Shown: in pieces, positions 52,112-60,857 of the stretch | How positions within the stretch are numbered: position 1 is the first letter of the stretch | Layout: each line of letters starts with the position of its first letter | DNA from: Variovorax ginsengisoli | Lineage (GTDB): Bacteria; Pseudomonadota; Gammaproteobacteria; Burkholderiales; Burkholderiaceae_C | Assembly (NCBI RefSeq): GCF_030811835.1 | Contig: NZ_JAUSRO010000006.1 | Coordinates: 124,001 to 188,000, forward strand | Reading direction: 5' to 3' | DNA: 64,000 nt | Made by a program: the position numbers and the translations under genes | Notes under the pieces: model-generated | Database searches by the model: none | What the model saw: the letters and a program-made list of their open reading frames with translations, nothing else | Told to the model about the DNA's origin: nothing

Positions 52112-54505
52112 ATGTCTGCACTCTTCGAAGCGACCGCACTGGTCGTCCCGTTTGAAAACCTGAGAATGACCGATGTCGAGTCGGTGGGTGGCAAGAATGC
52201 CAGCCTCGGCGAGATGATCTCCCAATTGCCTCAGGGCGTGCGCGTCCCTACCGGGTTCGCCACCACGGCGCACGCCTTCCGCCAGTTTCTGGCGCACGAT
52301 GGCCTGGCCGATCGCATCAGCCAGAAGCTGGCCGCGCTCGACACCGACGACGTGCGCGCACTCGCCACCGTTGGCGCTGAAATCCGTTCCATGGTCGAGG
52401 CCCAGCCCTTCCCGGCTGACCTGCAGAAAGCCATCGGCGATGCATTCGCCACGCTGAGCGCAGGCAACCCGGCCGCGTCCTTCGCCGTGCGATCGTCGGC
52501 CACCGCCGAAGACCTGCCCGACGCGTCCTTCGCCGGCCAGCAGGAGACCTTCCTGAACGTGGTCGGCATCGACGACGTGCTGCACAAGATGAAGGAAGTG
52601 TTCGCTTCGCTCTACAACGACCGCGCGATCAGCTACCGCGTGCACAAGGGCTTCGAGCACGATGTGGTGGCGCTGTCAGCGGGCGTGCAGCGCATGGTTC
52701 GCTCCGACCTGGGCGCGGCGGGCGTGATGTTCACCATCGACACCGAGTCCGGCTTCGAGGACGTGGTGTTCATCACGTCGAGCTATGGCCTGGGCGAGAC
52801 GGTGGTGCAGGGCGCTGTGAACCCTGACGAGTTCTACGTCCACAAGCCGACCCTCAAGGCCGGCAAGCGCGCGGTGATCCGACGCAACCTGGGCTCCAAG
52901 CTGATCCAGATGGAGTTCGCCACGCCCGAGGAAAAGGCCGCCACCGGCAAGCTGGTGAAGACCACCGACGTGAAGGCCGAGCACCGCAACCGTTATTCCC
53001 TGAGCGATGCCGACGTCGAACAACTGGCGCGTTATGCGCTCGTCATCGAGGAACACTACGGTCGTCCGATGGACATCGAGTGGGGCAAGGACGGCACCGA
53101 CGGCCACCTCTACATCCTGCAGGCCCGTCCCGAGACGGTCAAGAGCCAGCAGCAGGGCAAGGCCGAGCAGCGCTACAAGCTGCTGGGCAAGGGCACCGTG
53201 CTGGCCGAAGGTCGCGCGATCGGCCAGAAGATCGGCACGGGTCCCGTGCGCCTGGTCTACAACATCAGCGAGATGGACAAGGTCCAGGCTGGCGACGTGC
53301 TCGTTACCGACATGACCGACCCGAACTGGGAACCCGTCATGAAGCGCGCCAGCGCCATCGTGACCAACCGCGGCGGCCGCACGTGCCACGCGGCGATCAT
53401 TGCGCGCGAACTCGGCATTCCAGCCGTAGTGGGTTGCGGCGATGCAACCGATCTGCTCAAGGAGGGCACGCTGGTGACGGTGAGCTGCGCCGAGGGCGAC
53501 ACCGGCTACATCTACGACGGCCTGCTCGAGACCGAAGTGACCGAAGTCGTGCGGGGTGAAATGCCGCCGGTCGACGTGAAGATCATGATGAACGTCGGCA
53601 ACCCGCAGCTGGCCTTCGACTTTGCACAGTTGCCCAACCACGGCGTGGGCCTGGCGCGTCTCGAATTCATCATCAACAACAACATCGGCGTGCATCCGAA
53701 GGCCATCCTCGACTATCCCAACGTCGATGCTGACCTGAAGAAAGCCGTGGAGTCGGTTGCCCGGGGCCACGCTTCGCCACGTGCGTTCTACGTCGACAAG
53801 GTGGCCGAAGGGATTGCAACCATCGGTGCTGCCTTCTGGCCCAAGCCCGTGATCGTGCGTCTGTCGGACTTCAAGTCCAACGAATACCGCAAGCTGATCG
53901 GCGGCAGCCGCTACGAGCCGGAAGAAGAGAACCCGATGCTGGGCTTCCGCGGTGCCGCGCGCTACGTGAGCGAGGAATTCCGCGAGGCCTTCCTCATGGA
54001 ATGCGAGGCGATGCGCCGTGTGCGCAATGACATGGGTCTGACCAACGTGCAGATCATGGTTCCGTTCGTGCGCACGCTGGGCCAGGCCGAGCGCGTGACC
54101 GGCCTGCTGGCCGAACAGGGCCTCAAGCGCGGTGAGAACGATCTGAAGATCATCATGATGTGCGAAGTGCCGAGCAACGCGATCCTGGCCGACGATTTCC
54201 TGAAATTCTTCGATGGCTTCTCGATCGGTTCGAACGACCTGACCCAGCTCACGCTGGGCCTGGACCGCGACTCCGGCCTCGAGCTGCTGGCGGCCGACTT
54301 CGACGAGCGCGATCCTGCCGTCAAGGCCATGCTCACGCGCGCCATCACGGCGTGCAAGGCGGCAGGCAAGTACGTCGGCATCTGTGGCCAGGGTCCCAGC
54401 GACCATCCCGACTTTGCCATGTGGCTGGCCGAGCAGGGCATCGAGTCGATCTCGCTCAACCCGGACAGCGTGATCGAAACCTGGAAGCAGCTGGCCGCGA
54501 AATAG
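52112..54505 (+). CDS. ppsA: phosphoenolpyruvate synthase
   Basis: A 797-residue enzyme converting pyruvate and ATP to PEP, AMP and phosphate, required for growth on pyruvate-yielding substrates. N-terminal ATP-binding domain ([22 protein letters not shown]), central phosphohistidine domain with [10 protein letters not shown] (His426; the preceding threonine is the PpsR target), and the C-terminal PEP/pyruvate barrel ([25 protein letters not shown]). TGGAG precedes the ATG. A copy of the dispersed repeat follows the stop. Confidence 0.97.
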   Translation: MSALFEATALVVPFENLRMTDVESVGGKNASLGEMISQLPQGVRVPTGFATTAHAFRQFLAHDGLADRISQKLAALDTDDVRALATVGAEIRSMVEAQPFPADLQKAIGDAFATLSAGNPAASFAVRSSATAEDLPDASFAGQQETFLNVVGIDDVLHKMKEVFASLYNDRAISYRVHKGFEHDVVALSAGVQRMVRSDLGAAGVMFTIDTESGFEDVVFITSSYGLGETVVQGAVNPDEFYVHKPTLKAGKRAVIRRNLGSKLIQMEFATPEEKAATGKLVKTTDVKAEHRNRYSLSDADVEQLARYALVIEEHYGRPMDIEWGKDGTDGHLYILQARPETVKSQQQGKAEQRYKLLGKGTVLAEGRAIGQKIGTGPVRLVYNISEMDKVQAGDVLVTDMTDPNWEPVMKRASAIVTNRGGRTCHAAIIARELGIPAVVGCGDATDLLKEGTLVTVSCAEGDTGYIYDGLLETEVTEVVRGEMPPVDVKIMMNVGNPQLAFDFAQLPNHGVGLARLEFIINNNIGVHPKAILDYPNVDADLKKAVESVARGHASPRAFYVDKVAEGIATIGAAFWPKPVIVRLSDFKSNEYRKLIGGSRYEPEEENPMLGFRGAARYVSEEFREAFLMECEAMRRVRNDMGLTNVQIMVPFVRTLGQAERVTGLLAEQGLKRGENDLKIIMMCEVPSNAILADDFLKFFDGFSIGSNDLTQLTLGLDRDSGLELLAADFDERDPAVKAMLTRAITACKAAGKYVGICGQGPSDHPDFAMWLAEQGIESISLNPDSVIETWKQLAAK

Positions 54506-54510
54506 GGCTC

Positions 54511-54596
54511 GCCCCCAGGCTGCGCGCACTGCGTGTCGCTGCGCCTTCCCCCTGCCGGGGGCGCGGCCTGCGGCCCGGCGAAGCCGGGTCCGTGGC
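54511..54596 (+). repeat. GC-rich intergenic repeat, copy 3
   Basis: About 86 bases beginning 5 bases after the ppsA stop. It has the same order as the copies at 9,271 and 10,445 relative to its gene: CCCCCAG, CCCCCTGCCGGGGG hairpin, CCGGCGAAGCCGG hairpin. Confidence 0.78.
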
Positions 54597-54625
54597 CGCT
54601 TACGCGAAGGCCGAAGGGCGGCCTC

Positions 54626-54655
54626 TTGCGATTTTTTCTAAGGTCGGTCTATAAT
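54626..54655 (+). promoter_or_regulatory. promoter of the rpsF operon
   Basis: TTGCGA (54,626-54,631), 18 bases, TATAAT (54,650-54,655), about 79 bases before rpsF. Confidence 0.65.
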
Positions 54656-54733
54656 GGCCGGCTTTGCCTTGCCACACTGCGCCGACGCTGCGGGTGGCTT
54701 TATCCCTTCTACGGAAGATCCATAAGGAGTGCC

Positions 54734-55111
54734 ATGCGTCACTATGAAATCATTTTGCTGATCCACCCGGACCAGAGCGAACAAGTTCCGGCCATGCTGG
54801 AGCGTTACAAGGGTCTCATCACCACCGGTGGTGGCAAGATCCATCGCGTGGAAGACTGGGGCCGTCGTCAGCTGGCTTACCAGATCAACAAGCTCAACAA
54901 GGCGCACTACCTGTGCGTCAACATCGAAGCTGAACAAGCTGTGATGGCTGAGTTGGAACACGCGTTCAAGTTCAACGACGCCGTGCTGCGCCACCTGACC
55001 GTGGTCAAGAAGAAGGCTGACACCGGTCCTTCGTCGATGATGAAGACGGTCGAGCGCGAAGAAGCCCGCAAGGCTCAGCAGGCCGAATACGCCGCAGCCA
55101 ACAACAGCTGA
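54734..55111 (+). CDS. rpsF: 30S ribosomal protein S6
   Basis: A 125-residue protein beginning [18 protein letters not shown], with [12 protein letters not shown] and [11 protein letters not shown], all S6 hallmarks; it binds S18 in the small-subunit platform. AAGGAG lies before the ATG. First gene of rpsF-priB-rpsR-rplI. The tail after residue 100 is rich in Glu, Ala and Gln. Confidence 0.97.
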   Translation: MRHYEIILLIHPDQSEQVPAMLERYKGLITTGGGKIHRVEDWGRRQLAYQINKLNKAHYLCVNIEAEQAVMAELEHAFKFNDAVLRHLTVVKKKADTGPSSMMKTVEREEARKAQQAEYAAANNS

Positions 55112-55115
55112 GCGT

Positions 55116-55430
55116 GTGACGGATGGCTTGGCAACCCAGGCGGTCAATCAGCTTTTGCTGACCGCCTGCGTCGCCGAACTCGGTACCTTGCGTTTCACGC
55201 CTGCCGGACTGCCTGCACTCGACCTGAAGCTCGAACACGAGTCGACGGTGATCGAAGCAGGCAAGCCTCGGCAAGTCAAGGCAGCCTTGAAGGCTGTCGC
55301 GTTCGGCGCAGTGGCCGAACGGCTCGCAAGACAGGCAATGGGCAGCCTCTGGCGTTTCCAGGGTTTCCTCGCCACACCGGGTACGGCCAAGCATCCCGTG
55401 CTTCACGTCCAGGATTTTCAGCAAGATTAA
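55116..55430 (+). CDS. priB: primosomal replication protein PriB
   Basis: A 104-residue single-OB-fold protein that binds single-stranded DNA and stimulates PriA at stalled forks. Position between rpsF and rpsR is characteristic, as is the TPAGLPALDLKLEH strand pair (about 28-41). The GTG start at 55,116 is four bases after the rpsF stop, so translation is coupled. Overall sequence is less conserved than its neighbours. Confidence 0.92.
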   Translation: MTDGLATQAVNQLLLTACVAELGTLRFTPAGLPALDLKLEHESTVIEAGKPRQVKAALKAVAFGAVAERLARQAMGSLWRFQGFLATPGTAKHPVLHVQDFQQD

Positions 55431-55451
55431 TTTTCGAAGAGAGGTCCCGAA

Positions 55452-55733
55452 ATGGCCACGTTCAAGAAATTCAACAAAGACAAGCGCCCCAAGCGCAACA
55501 CCCAGTCGCTGCTGTTCAAGCGCAAGCGCTTCTGCCGCTTCACCGTCGCCGGCGTCGAAGAAATCGACTACAAGGACATCGACACGCTGCGTGACTTCAT
55601 CAGCGAAAACGGCAAGATCATTCCCGCACGCCTGACCGGCACGCGCGCGATCTACCAGCGTCAGCTGAACACCGCCATCAAGCGTGCGCGCTTCCTGGCG
55701 ATGGTGCCCTACAGCGACCAGCACCGCGTCTAA
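55452..55733 (+). CDS. rpsR: 30S ribosomal protein S18
   Basis: A 93-residue basic protein with [19 protein letters not shown] and [13 protein letters not shown] (about 37-75), the S18 core. An AGAGG site precedes the ATG. It assembles with S6, encoded two genes upstream. The N-terminal 20 residues are very basic. Confidence 0.98.
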   Translation: MATFKKFNKDKRPKRNTQSLLFKRKRFCRFTVAGVEEIDYKDIDTLRDFISENGKIIPARLTGTRAIYQRQLNTAIKRARFLAMVPYSDQHRV

Positions 55734-55748
55734 GAGGAGCCAGACACC

Positions 55749-56201
55749 ATGCAAATCATTCTTCTGGACAAGGTCCTGAACGTCGGCGCCCTGGGCGACA
55801 TCGTCAAGGTCAAGGACGGCTACGCCCGCAATTTCCTGATCCCTACCGGCCGTGCACGCCGTGCAACGACTGCCAACAAGGCCGAATTCGAAGCCAAGCG
55901 CGTCGAACTCGAAAAGGCTGCGGCTGCCAAGCTGGCCGACTCGCAAGCCCAGGGCGAAAAGCTCGCAGGCTCGGTCGTCAAGGTCACGCAAAAGGCGGGC
56001 GTCGATGGTCGCCTGTTCGGCTCGGTCACCAACGGTGACATTGCCGAAGAGCTGAACAAGCTCGGCTACAAGGTGGCCAAGTCGCAGGTGCGCATGCCCA
56101 ACGGCCAGATCAAGGTCGTTGGCGACAGCACCGTGAGCGTTTCGCTGCACACCGACGTCGTGGTCGACATCACCGTGACGGTGTACGGCGAAACCGCCTG
56201 A
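55749..56201 (+). CDS. rplI: 50S ribosomal protein L9
   Basis: A 150-residue protein: N-terminal domain [17 protein letters not shown] to [13 protein letters not shown], a long connecting helix (about 40-75), and the C-terminal domain with [21 protein letters not shown] precedes the ATG. Last gene of the ribosomal operon, followed by a strong terminator. Confidence 0.98.
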   Translation: MQIILLDKVLNVGALGDIVKVKDGYARNFLIPTGRARRATTANKAEFEAKRVELEKAAAAKLADSQAQGEKLAGSVVKVTQKAGVDGRLFGSVTNGDIAEELNKLGYKVAKSQVRMPNGQIKVVGDSTVSVSLHTDVVVDITVTVYGETA

Positions 56202-56230
56202 TCGTCCGACGCGCTTCGTGCGCGCGCCAA

Positions 56231-56257
56231 AGGCCGCCTTCGGGCGGCTTTTGTTTT
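56231..56257 (+). terminator. terminator of the rpsF-rplI operon
   Basis: GCCGCC-TTCG-GGCGGC, a C(UUCG)G tetraloop hairpin, followed by TTTTGTTTT, 30 bases after rplI. Confidence 0.9.
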
Positions 56258-56312
56258 GGGGATTGCCTTTTTGTGCAAGGTTGTCCTCGTCGCTCCACCG
56301 AAAAATCACTGT

Positions 56313-56333
56313 TTATCCACAGTGTTATCCAGT
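56313..56333 (+). promoter_or_regulatory. DnaA boxes in the dnaB leader
   Basis: Consensus DnaA box TTATCCACA at 56,313-56,321 followed at 56,325-56,333 by TTATCCAGT, a near match in the same orientation, 49-69 bases before dnaB. Confidence 0.6.
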
Positions 56334-56381
56334 GGTGCGTTCTGCCCATGCGTCGTAGCATGGGCGGTTGCAAGGAAATCA

Positions 56382-57791
56382 ATGTCCGCCGTTTTCTCCT
56401 ATGCCGATCACGATGCGTCGGCCGATCGCCAAGTCGCGCAGTTGCGCATTCCGCCCCATTCGATCGAGGCGGAGTCCAGCGTGCTCGGTGGGCTGCTGCT
56501 GGACAACGGGGCCTGGGACCGCATGGGTGACCTGCTGGTCGACGGCGACTTCTATCGCTACGAACACAAGCTGATCTACGCAGCCATCGGCACGCTCATC
56601 AACGCGTCGAAGCCGGCGGACGTGATCACGGTGTTCGAGCAGCTGCAGAACCTTGGCAAGGCCGACGACATCGGCGGTCTCGTCTACCTCAACTCGCTCG
56701 CGCAGTACGTGCCCAGCGCGAGCAACATCCGACGTTACGCGGAGATCGTGCGCGAGCGTTCGATCCTGCGCAAGCTGGTCTCGGCTGCCGACGAGATTGC
56801 GACCGAAGCCTTCAATCCCCAAGGCAAGGCGGTCGACAAGATTCTCGACGAAGCCGAACAGAAGATCTTCAACATCGGCGAGGAAGGCTCGCGCATGAAG
56901 CAGGGCTTCCAGGGGATGCACACCCTGGTGGTCGACCTGCTGGACCGCGTGACCGAGATGGCGGACAACCCGAACGACATCACGGGTGTGCCCACCGGCT
57001 TCGTCGACCTCGACCGCATGACCTCCGGCTTCCAGGCCGGCGACATGATCGTGTTGGCGGCGCGCCCGTCGATGGGCAAGACCGCCTTCGCCATCAACAT
57101 TGCCGAACACGTGGCACTCAATGAAGGCCTGCCCGTGGCGGTGTTCTCCATGGAAATGGGTGCTGCCCAGTTGGCGGTGCGTATCGTCGGCTCGATCGGC
57201 CGCATCGACCAGGGTCACCTGCGCACAGGCAAGCTCACCGACGAGGAATGGCCGCGCCTGACCGAGGCGATTGAAAAGCTGCGCACCATCTCATTGCACA
57301 TCGACGAAACACCTGGCCTGACGACCAGCGAGTTGCGCGCCAACTCGCGGCGGCTGGCCCGCACCTGCGGCCAGCTCGGGCTGATCGTGGTCGATTACCT
57401 GCAGCTCATGAGCGTGTCGAGCGCCATGAACGACGAGAACCGCGCCACGGCCGTCGGCGAAATCTCGCGGGGCCTGAAGATGCTTGCCAAGGAACTCAAG
57501 TGCCCGGTGATCGCGCTGTCGCAGTTGAGCCGTGGCGTGGAGTCGCGCACCGACAAGCGCCCGATGATGAGCGACCTGCGCGAATCGGGTGCCATCGAGC
57601 AGGACGCGGACGTGATCATGTTCATCTACCGCGACGACTACTACGACAAGAACAGCAAGGAGCCCGGCGTGGCCGAGGTGATCATCAGCAAGCAGCGCAA
57701 TGGCCCGACGGGCACGGTGAAGCTGGCCTTCCTGAAGTCGATCACCAAGTTCGAGAGCCTGGCTGGCGGCGGTTACGGCAACGACTTCTGA
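56382..57791 (+). CDS. dnaB: replicative DNA helicase DnaB
   Basis: A 469-residue hexameric helicase. N-terminal domain (about 20-125, IEAESSVLGGLLLD), linker, and RecA-like C-terminal domain with Walker A ARPSMGKT (227-234), Walker B LIVVDYLQLM (about 375-384), and the arginine-finger region SQLSRGVESRTDKRP. AAGGAA precedes the ATG. The location after the rpsR-rplI operon is conserved in proteobacteria. No intein was seen. Confidence 0.98.
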   Translation: MSAVFSYADHDASADRQVAQLRIPPHSIEAESSVLGGLLLDNGAWDRMGDLLVDGDFYRYEHKLIYAAIGTLINASKPADVITVFEQLQNLGKADDIGGLVYLNSLAQYVPSASNIRRYAEIVRERSILRKLVSAADEIATEAFNPQGKAVDKILDEAEQKIFNIGEEGSRMKQGFQGMHTLVVDLLDRVTEMADNPNDITGVPTGFVDLDRMTSGFQAGDMIVLAARPSMGKTAFAINIAEHVALNEGLPVAVFSMEMGAAQLAVRIVGSIGRIDQGHLRTGKLTDEEWPRLTEAIEKLRTISLHIDETPGLTTSELRANSRRLARTCGQLGLIVVDYLQLMSVSSAMNDENRATAVGEISRGLKMLAKELKCPVIALSQLSRGVESRTDKRPMMSDLRESGAIEQDADVIMFIYRDDYYDKNSKEPGVAEVIISKQRNGPTGTVKLAFLKSITKFESLAGGGYGNDF

Positions 57792-57824
57792 GCGCCGCCG
57801 CCGCGGCGTACCGATGGCCGTGGG

Positions 57825-59621
57825 TCAAAGCACCTCGCTTGCGAAATCCGCCAGTCGCGAGCGCTCTCCGCGTGCGAGCGTGATGTGCCCGCTGTGCGGC
57901 CAGCCTTTGAACTTGTCGACCGCGAAGGTGAGGCCCGACGAGCCTTCGGTGAGGTAGGGCGTGTCGATCTGCGCCAGGTTGCCCATGCAGATGATCTTGG
58001 TGCCCGGCCCCGCGCGGGTGATCAGCGTCTTCATCTGCTTGGGCGTCAGGTTCTGCGCCTCGTCGATGATCACGTACTTGTTGAGGAAGGTGCGTCCGCG
58101 CATGAAGTTCATGCTCTTGATCTTGATGCGGCTTCGGATCAGTTCGTTGGTGGCCGCGCGGCCCCATTCACCGGCGCCCCCGCCGTCACCCTTGGCCAGG
58201 AACTCGAGGTTGTCGTCGAGCGCGCCCATCCATGGGCCCATCTTTTCTTCTTCGGTGCCGGGCAGGAAGCCGATGTCCTCGCCCACGCTCACCGTCGCTC
58301 GGGTCATGATGATCTCGGTGTAGCGGCGGTCGTCGAGCACCTGGGTCAGGCCGGAGGCCAGCGCCATGAGCGTCTTGCCGGTGCCGGCCGTGCCGGTGAG
58401 CGTGACGAAGTCGATCTCCGGGTCCATCAGCAGGTTCATCGCGAAATTCTGTTCGCGGTTCTTCGTCGAGACGCCCCACACTGCATTCTTGCCGGAGCTG
58501 TAGTCCTTGAGGGTCTTGAGCACGGCCGTCTTGTCGCGGATCTCGGTGACGCGCGCGTACATGCTCGGCTCGCCCGGTGCCTCGAAATAGACGAACTGGT
58601 TGATGTAGAGGTTGGGCACCAGAGGGCCGCTGATGCGGTAATAGGTGCTGCTGCCACTCTGCCAGCTCTCCACCGTCTTGCTCTGGCGCGTCCAGAAGTC
58701 CGGTGGCAGTGCGAGCGAGCCGGCATAAAGCAGATCGCCGTCTTCCAGCGTCTTGTCGTTCTGGTAGTCGTCGGCGGCCAGGCCCAGCGCACGCGCCTTG
58801 ACGCGCATGTTGATGTCCTTGGACACCAGCACCACTTCCTGTTTGGGCCGGCCCGGCGCGTCTTTGGCGTACTTGTCGCGCAGCGACTGCACCACGCCAA
58901 GGATCTGGTTGTCGGCCTTGCCCTGGGGCAGGCTCGTTGGCAGCGTGTAGTCGAGCGTCTCGGTCTGGAAGAACAGCTTGCCGCCGGCGCCGCGATGGCC
59001 CGTGGCGTCGAGCTTCAGTCCCTTGGCGATGTCGGCGTCCTTGGCGCCGGCCAGTGCGTCCAGCGTGCGGCTGGTTTGGCGGCCGTTGCGTGCGACTTCG
59101 GTCGTGCCCTTCTTGTGGCCGTCGAGCTCCTCGAGCACGATCATCGGCAGGTAGATGTCGTGCTCCTCGAAGCGGAACAGGCACATCGGGTCGTGCAGCA
59201 GCACGTTGGTGTCGAGCACGAAGAGCTTGGCCGGCCCGCTGGCCTTGCGGCGGGCGCGGACGGCGGGCGCAGGTGCCGCCGCCGCAGCCAACACCGGTGC
59301 GGGTGCGGGTGCGGGCGCTATGGCGGCAGGTGCTGGCGCGCGTTCTGCACGCACAGGGGGCATGCGTTCGGGCGCTGGCGCGGGCTCGGTCCGGGCGGCA
59401 GGACGTGGCTTGGTCTCGATCTGGCGCGCAACGGCGGGCGCAGCACCAGCGTCCTGCGTGGCGTCGAAGCGCTCCAGTGTCTTCGGTGCCGCGTTTCGCA
59501 CATCGTCAGCGCCCCGGTTGCTGGTGCGGCGCGCTGGCTTTTGCGAGGCTCGTGCGGGCGCGTCGATCGCGTCAGGCGAAAGGAGGGCTGCGCGTTTATT
59601 GGGGGCGGGAGGCAAGGGCAT
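57825..59621 (-). CDS. PIN-PhoH fusion ATPase (PhoH2 type)
   Basis: A 598-residue protein. Residues 1-130 form an unusually long Ala/Pro-rich, probably disordered extension. A PIN ribonuclease domain follows (KLFVLDTNVLLHDP, Asp137; about 131-290), then a PhoH P-loop ATPase domain with GTAGTGKTLMAL, an acidic Walker B VIIDEAQNL and QMKTLITRAGPGTKI. PhoH2 proteins couple RNA unwinding to RNA cleavage. ATG at 59,621 was taken; an upstream TTG is possible. Convergent with dnaB, 33 bases apart. Confidence 0.92.
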   Translation of the reverse strand: MPLPPAPNKRAALLSPDAIDAPARASQKPARRTSNRGADDVRNAAPKTLERFDATQDAGAAPAVARQIETKPRPAARTEPAPAPERMPPVRAERAPAPAAIAPAPAPAPVLAAAAAPAPAVRARRKASGPAKLFVLDTNVLLHDPMCLFRFEEHDIYLPMIVLEELDGHKKGTTEVARNGRQTSRTLDALAGAKDADIAKGLKLDATGHRGAGGKLFFQTETLDYTLPTSLPQGKADNQILGVVQSLRDKYAKDAPGRPKQEVVLVSKDINMRVKARALGLAADDYQNDKTLEDGDLLYAGSLALPPDFWTRQSKTVESWQSGSSTYYRISGPLVPNLYINQFVYFEAPGEPSMYARVTEIRDKTAVLKTLKDYSSGKNAVWGVSTKNREQNFAMNLLMDPEIDFVTLTGTAGTGKTLMALASGLTQVLDDRRYTEIIMTRATVSVGEDIGFLPGTEEEKMGPWMGALDDNLEFLAKGDGGGAGEWGRAATNELIRSRIKIKSMNFMRGRTFLNKYVIIDEAQNLTPKQMKTLITRAGPGTKIICMGNLAQIDTPYLTEGSSGLTFAVDKFKGWPHSGHITLARGERSRLADFASEVL

Positions 59622-59660
59622 GTAGCAGTTCGCTCGCAAGAAAGAGGGGGCCAGAAAGCC

Positions 59661-59689
59661 AAAAAGCCGCCTGACTGCCAGGGCGGCTT
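59661..59689 (-). terminator. terminator after bcp
   Basis: On the minus strand AAGCCGCC / GGCGGCTT hairpin with a 10-base loop and five T, between bcp and the PhoH2 gene. Confidence 0.82.
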
Positions 59690-59775
59690 CTTTTGGTGGG
59701 TGCGGTCATGATGCGCAATGGCATGCGGCCATTATGCACATCGCGCGGACCCGCTCCGCAATCTGCAATGCGCGA

Positions 59776-60252
59776 TCAGGCGGCCTTTTTCAGCGCTTTC
59801 ACTGCCTTGAGCACGTCTTCGACGTGGCCCGGCACCTTGAGGCCGCGCCATTCCGCCTTCAGCACGCCGTCCGCGCCGATCAGGAAGGTGCTGCGCTCGA
59901 TGCCCTTGACCTTCTTGCCGTACATGATCTTGTTCTTGACCACGCCGAACATGTGGCACATCTTTTCTTCAGTGTCGGCAATCAGTTCGAAGGGGAGTTC
60001 GAGCTTGGCCTTGAAGTCGTCATGCGACTTCATGTTGTCGCGCGACACGCCGAACACCGTGGCGCCAGCTTTTACAAAGTCCTTGTAATGATCGCGAAAC
60101 TGCATTGCTTCGGTGGTACAACCGGGTGTGTTGTCTTTCGGATAGAAGTACATCACCAGCACATGGCCGAGGTGCGAGGTGTTCGAGACCTTGAGGCCGC
60201 CGGTGGCGTTAGACTCGAATTCGGGGATGGGTTTGTTGACAACGATCGCCAT
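59776..60252 (-). CDS. bcp: thiol peroxidase, Bcp/PrxQ family
   Basis: A 158-residue peroxiredoxin with the peroxidatic motif TPGCTTEA (Cys45). The resolving cysteine usually five residues later is Met50, so the enzyme is either 1-Cys or uses the distant cysteine of KMCHMFGV. It reduces peroxides with thioredoxin or glutaredoxin. ATG at 60,252 gives the common MAIVVNKPIPEF start. Its own terminator follows. Confidence 0.95.
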   Translation of the reverse strand: MAIVVNKPIPEFESNATGGLKVSNTSHLGHVLVMYFYPKDNTPGCTTEAMQFRDHYKDFVKAGATVFGVSRDNMKSHDDFKAKLELPFELIADTEEKMCHMFGVVKNKIMYGKKVKGIERSTFLIGADGVLKAEWRGLKVPGHVEDVLKAVKALKKAA

Positions 60253-60427
60253 GAAACTTGTTTTCTCCGTTGGATTCCAACTGCAAGGTGGTGCCTGCAT
60301 TGGAGGATTGGTCGTTGCTTAACTGCGCAAGATAGCTTCGCGGACTGCACTTGAATGCAGTCGGCTGGGGCAAGGCTCGCTGGCGGATCGCCGGTTTGCA
60401 ACCTGCGATTTTACTCCGAAATGGGGG

Positions 60428-60814
60428 TCACTTGCCAGCCGCTGGCTGTTCGATCAACAGCGCGGCGAGCACATGACGTCCTTCGCCTGCCAGGATGTTG
60501 TACGTGCGGCAGGCCGCCGCCGTGTCCATGGTTTCCAGCCCGATGCGACGCGCCATGAGGGGCTGGAGCCAGACGGGTTGCGGAAAGCGGATCCGGCTCC
60601 CGCTGCCGAAGATGACCATTTCGGCCCCAAGTTCTGCCAGCTGCGCAAAGTGCCGCGCCTCCAGGCTGGAGAAATCGGCGCAATCCCAGGCAAAGCGTTC
60701 GCCGTTCGAACCGATCACCACGCTGGAATGGATTTTTTCGTTGTTCACGGCAAGCCAGCCGGGGCCGTGCGCGGTCACTGTCTGGACGTCGGGTCTGTCG
60801 GGCTGGAGCTTCAT
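60428..60814 (-). CDS. Mth938-like domain protein (DUF498/NDUFAF3 family)
   Basis: A 128-residue single-domain protein with VIGSNGERFAWDC (about 34-46), VIFGSGSRIRFP (about 66-77) and GLETMDTAAACRTYNILAGEGRHV (about 92-115), the Mth938 fold. The human homologue NDUFAF3 assists respiratory complex I assembly; the bacterial role is unknown. ATG at 60,814 gives the family-typical MKLQPDRPD start. Divergent from alaA with a 43-base gap. Confidence 0.88.
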   Translation of the reverse strand: MKLQPDRPDVQTVTAHGPGWLAVNNEKIHSSVVIGSNGERFAWDCADFSSLEARHFAQLAELGAEMVIFGSGSRIRFPQPVWLQPLMARRIGLETMDTAAACRTYNILAGEGRHVLAALLIEQPAAGK

Positions 60815-60857
60815 CGAGAGGGTGTTGGGAACTGTGGTCAAATTATAGGTTTTCCCT

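Noticed and set aside
56313..56333. DnaA boxes considered as part of a replication origin
   Set aside because: Only two boxes, no AT-rich unwinding element, and no dnaA, dnaN, parAB or gidA nearby. More likely a dnaB regulatory site.
59230..59350. GC-rich simple repeat considered as a CRISPR-like or structural array
   Set aside because: It is the in-frame Ala/Pro-coding part of the PhoH2 gene, without spacers or repeat units of array length.
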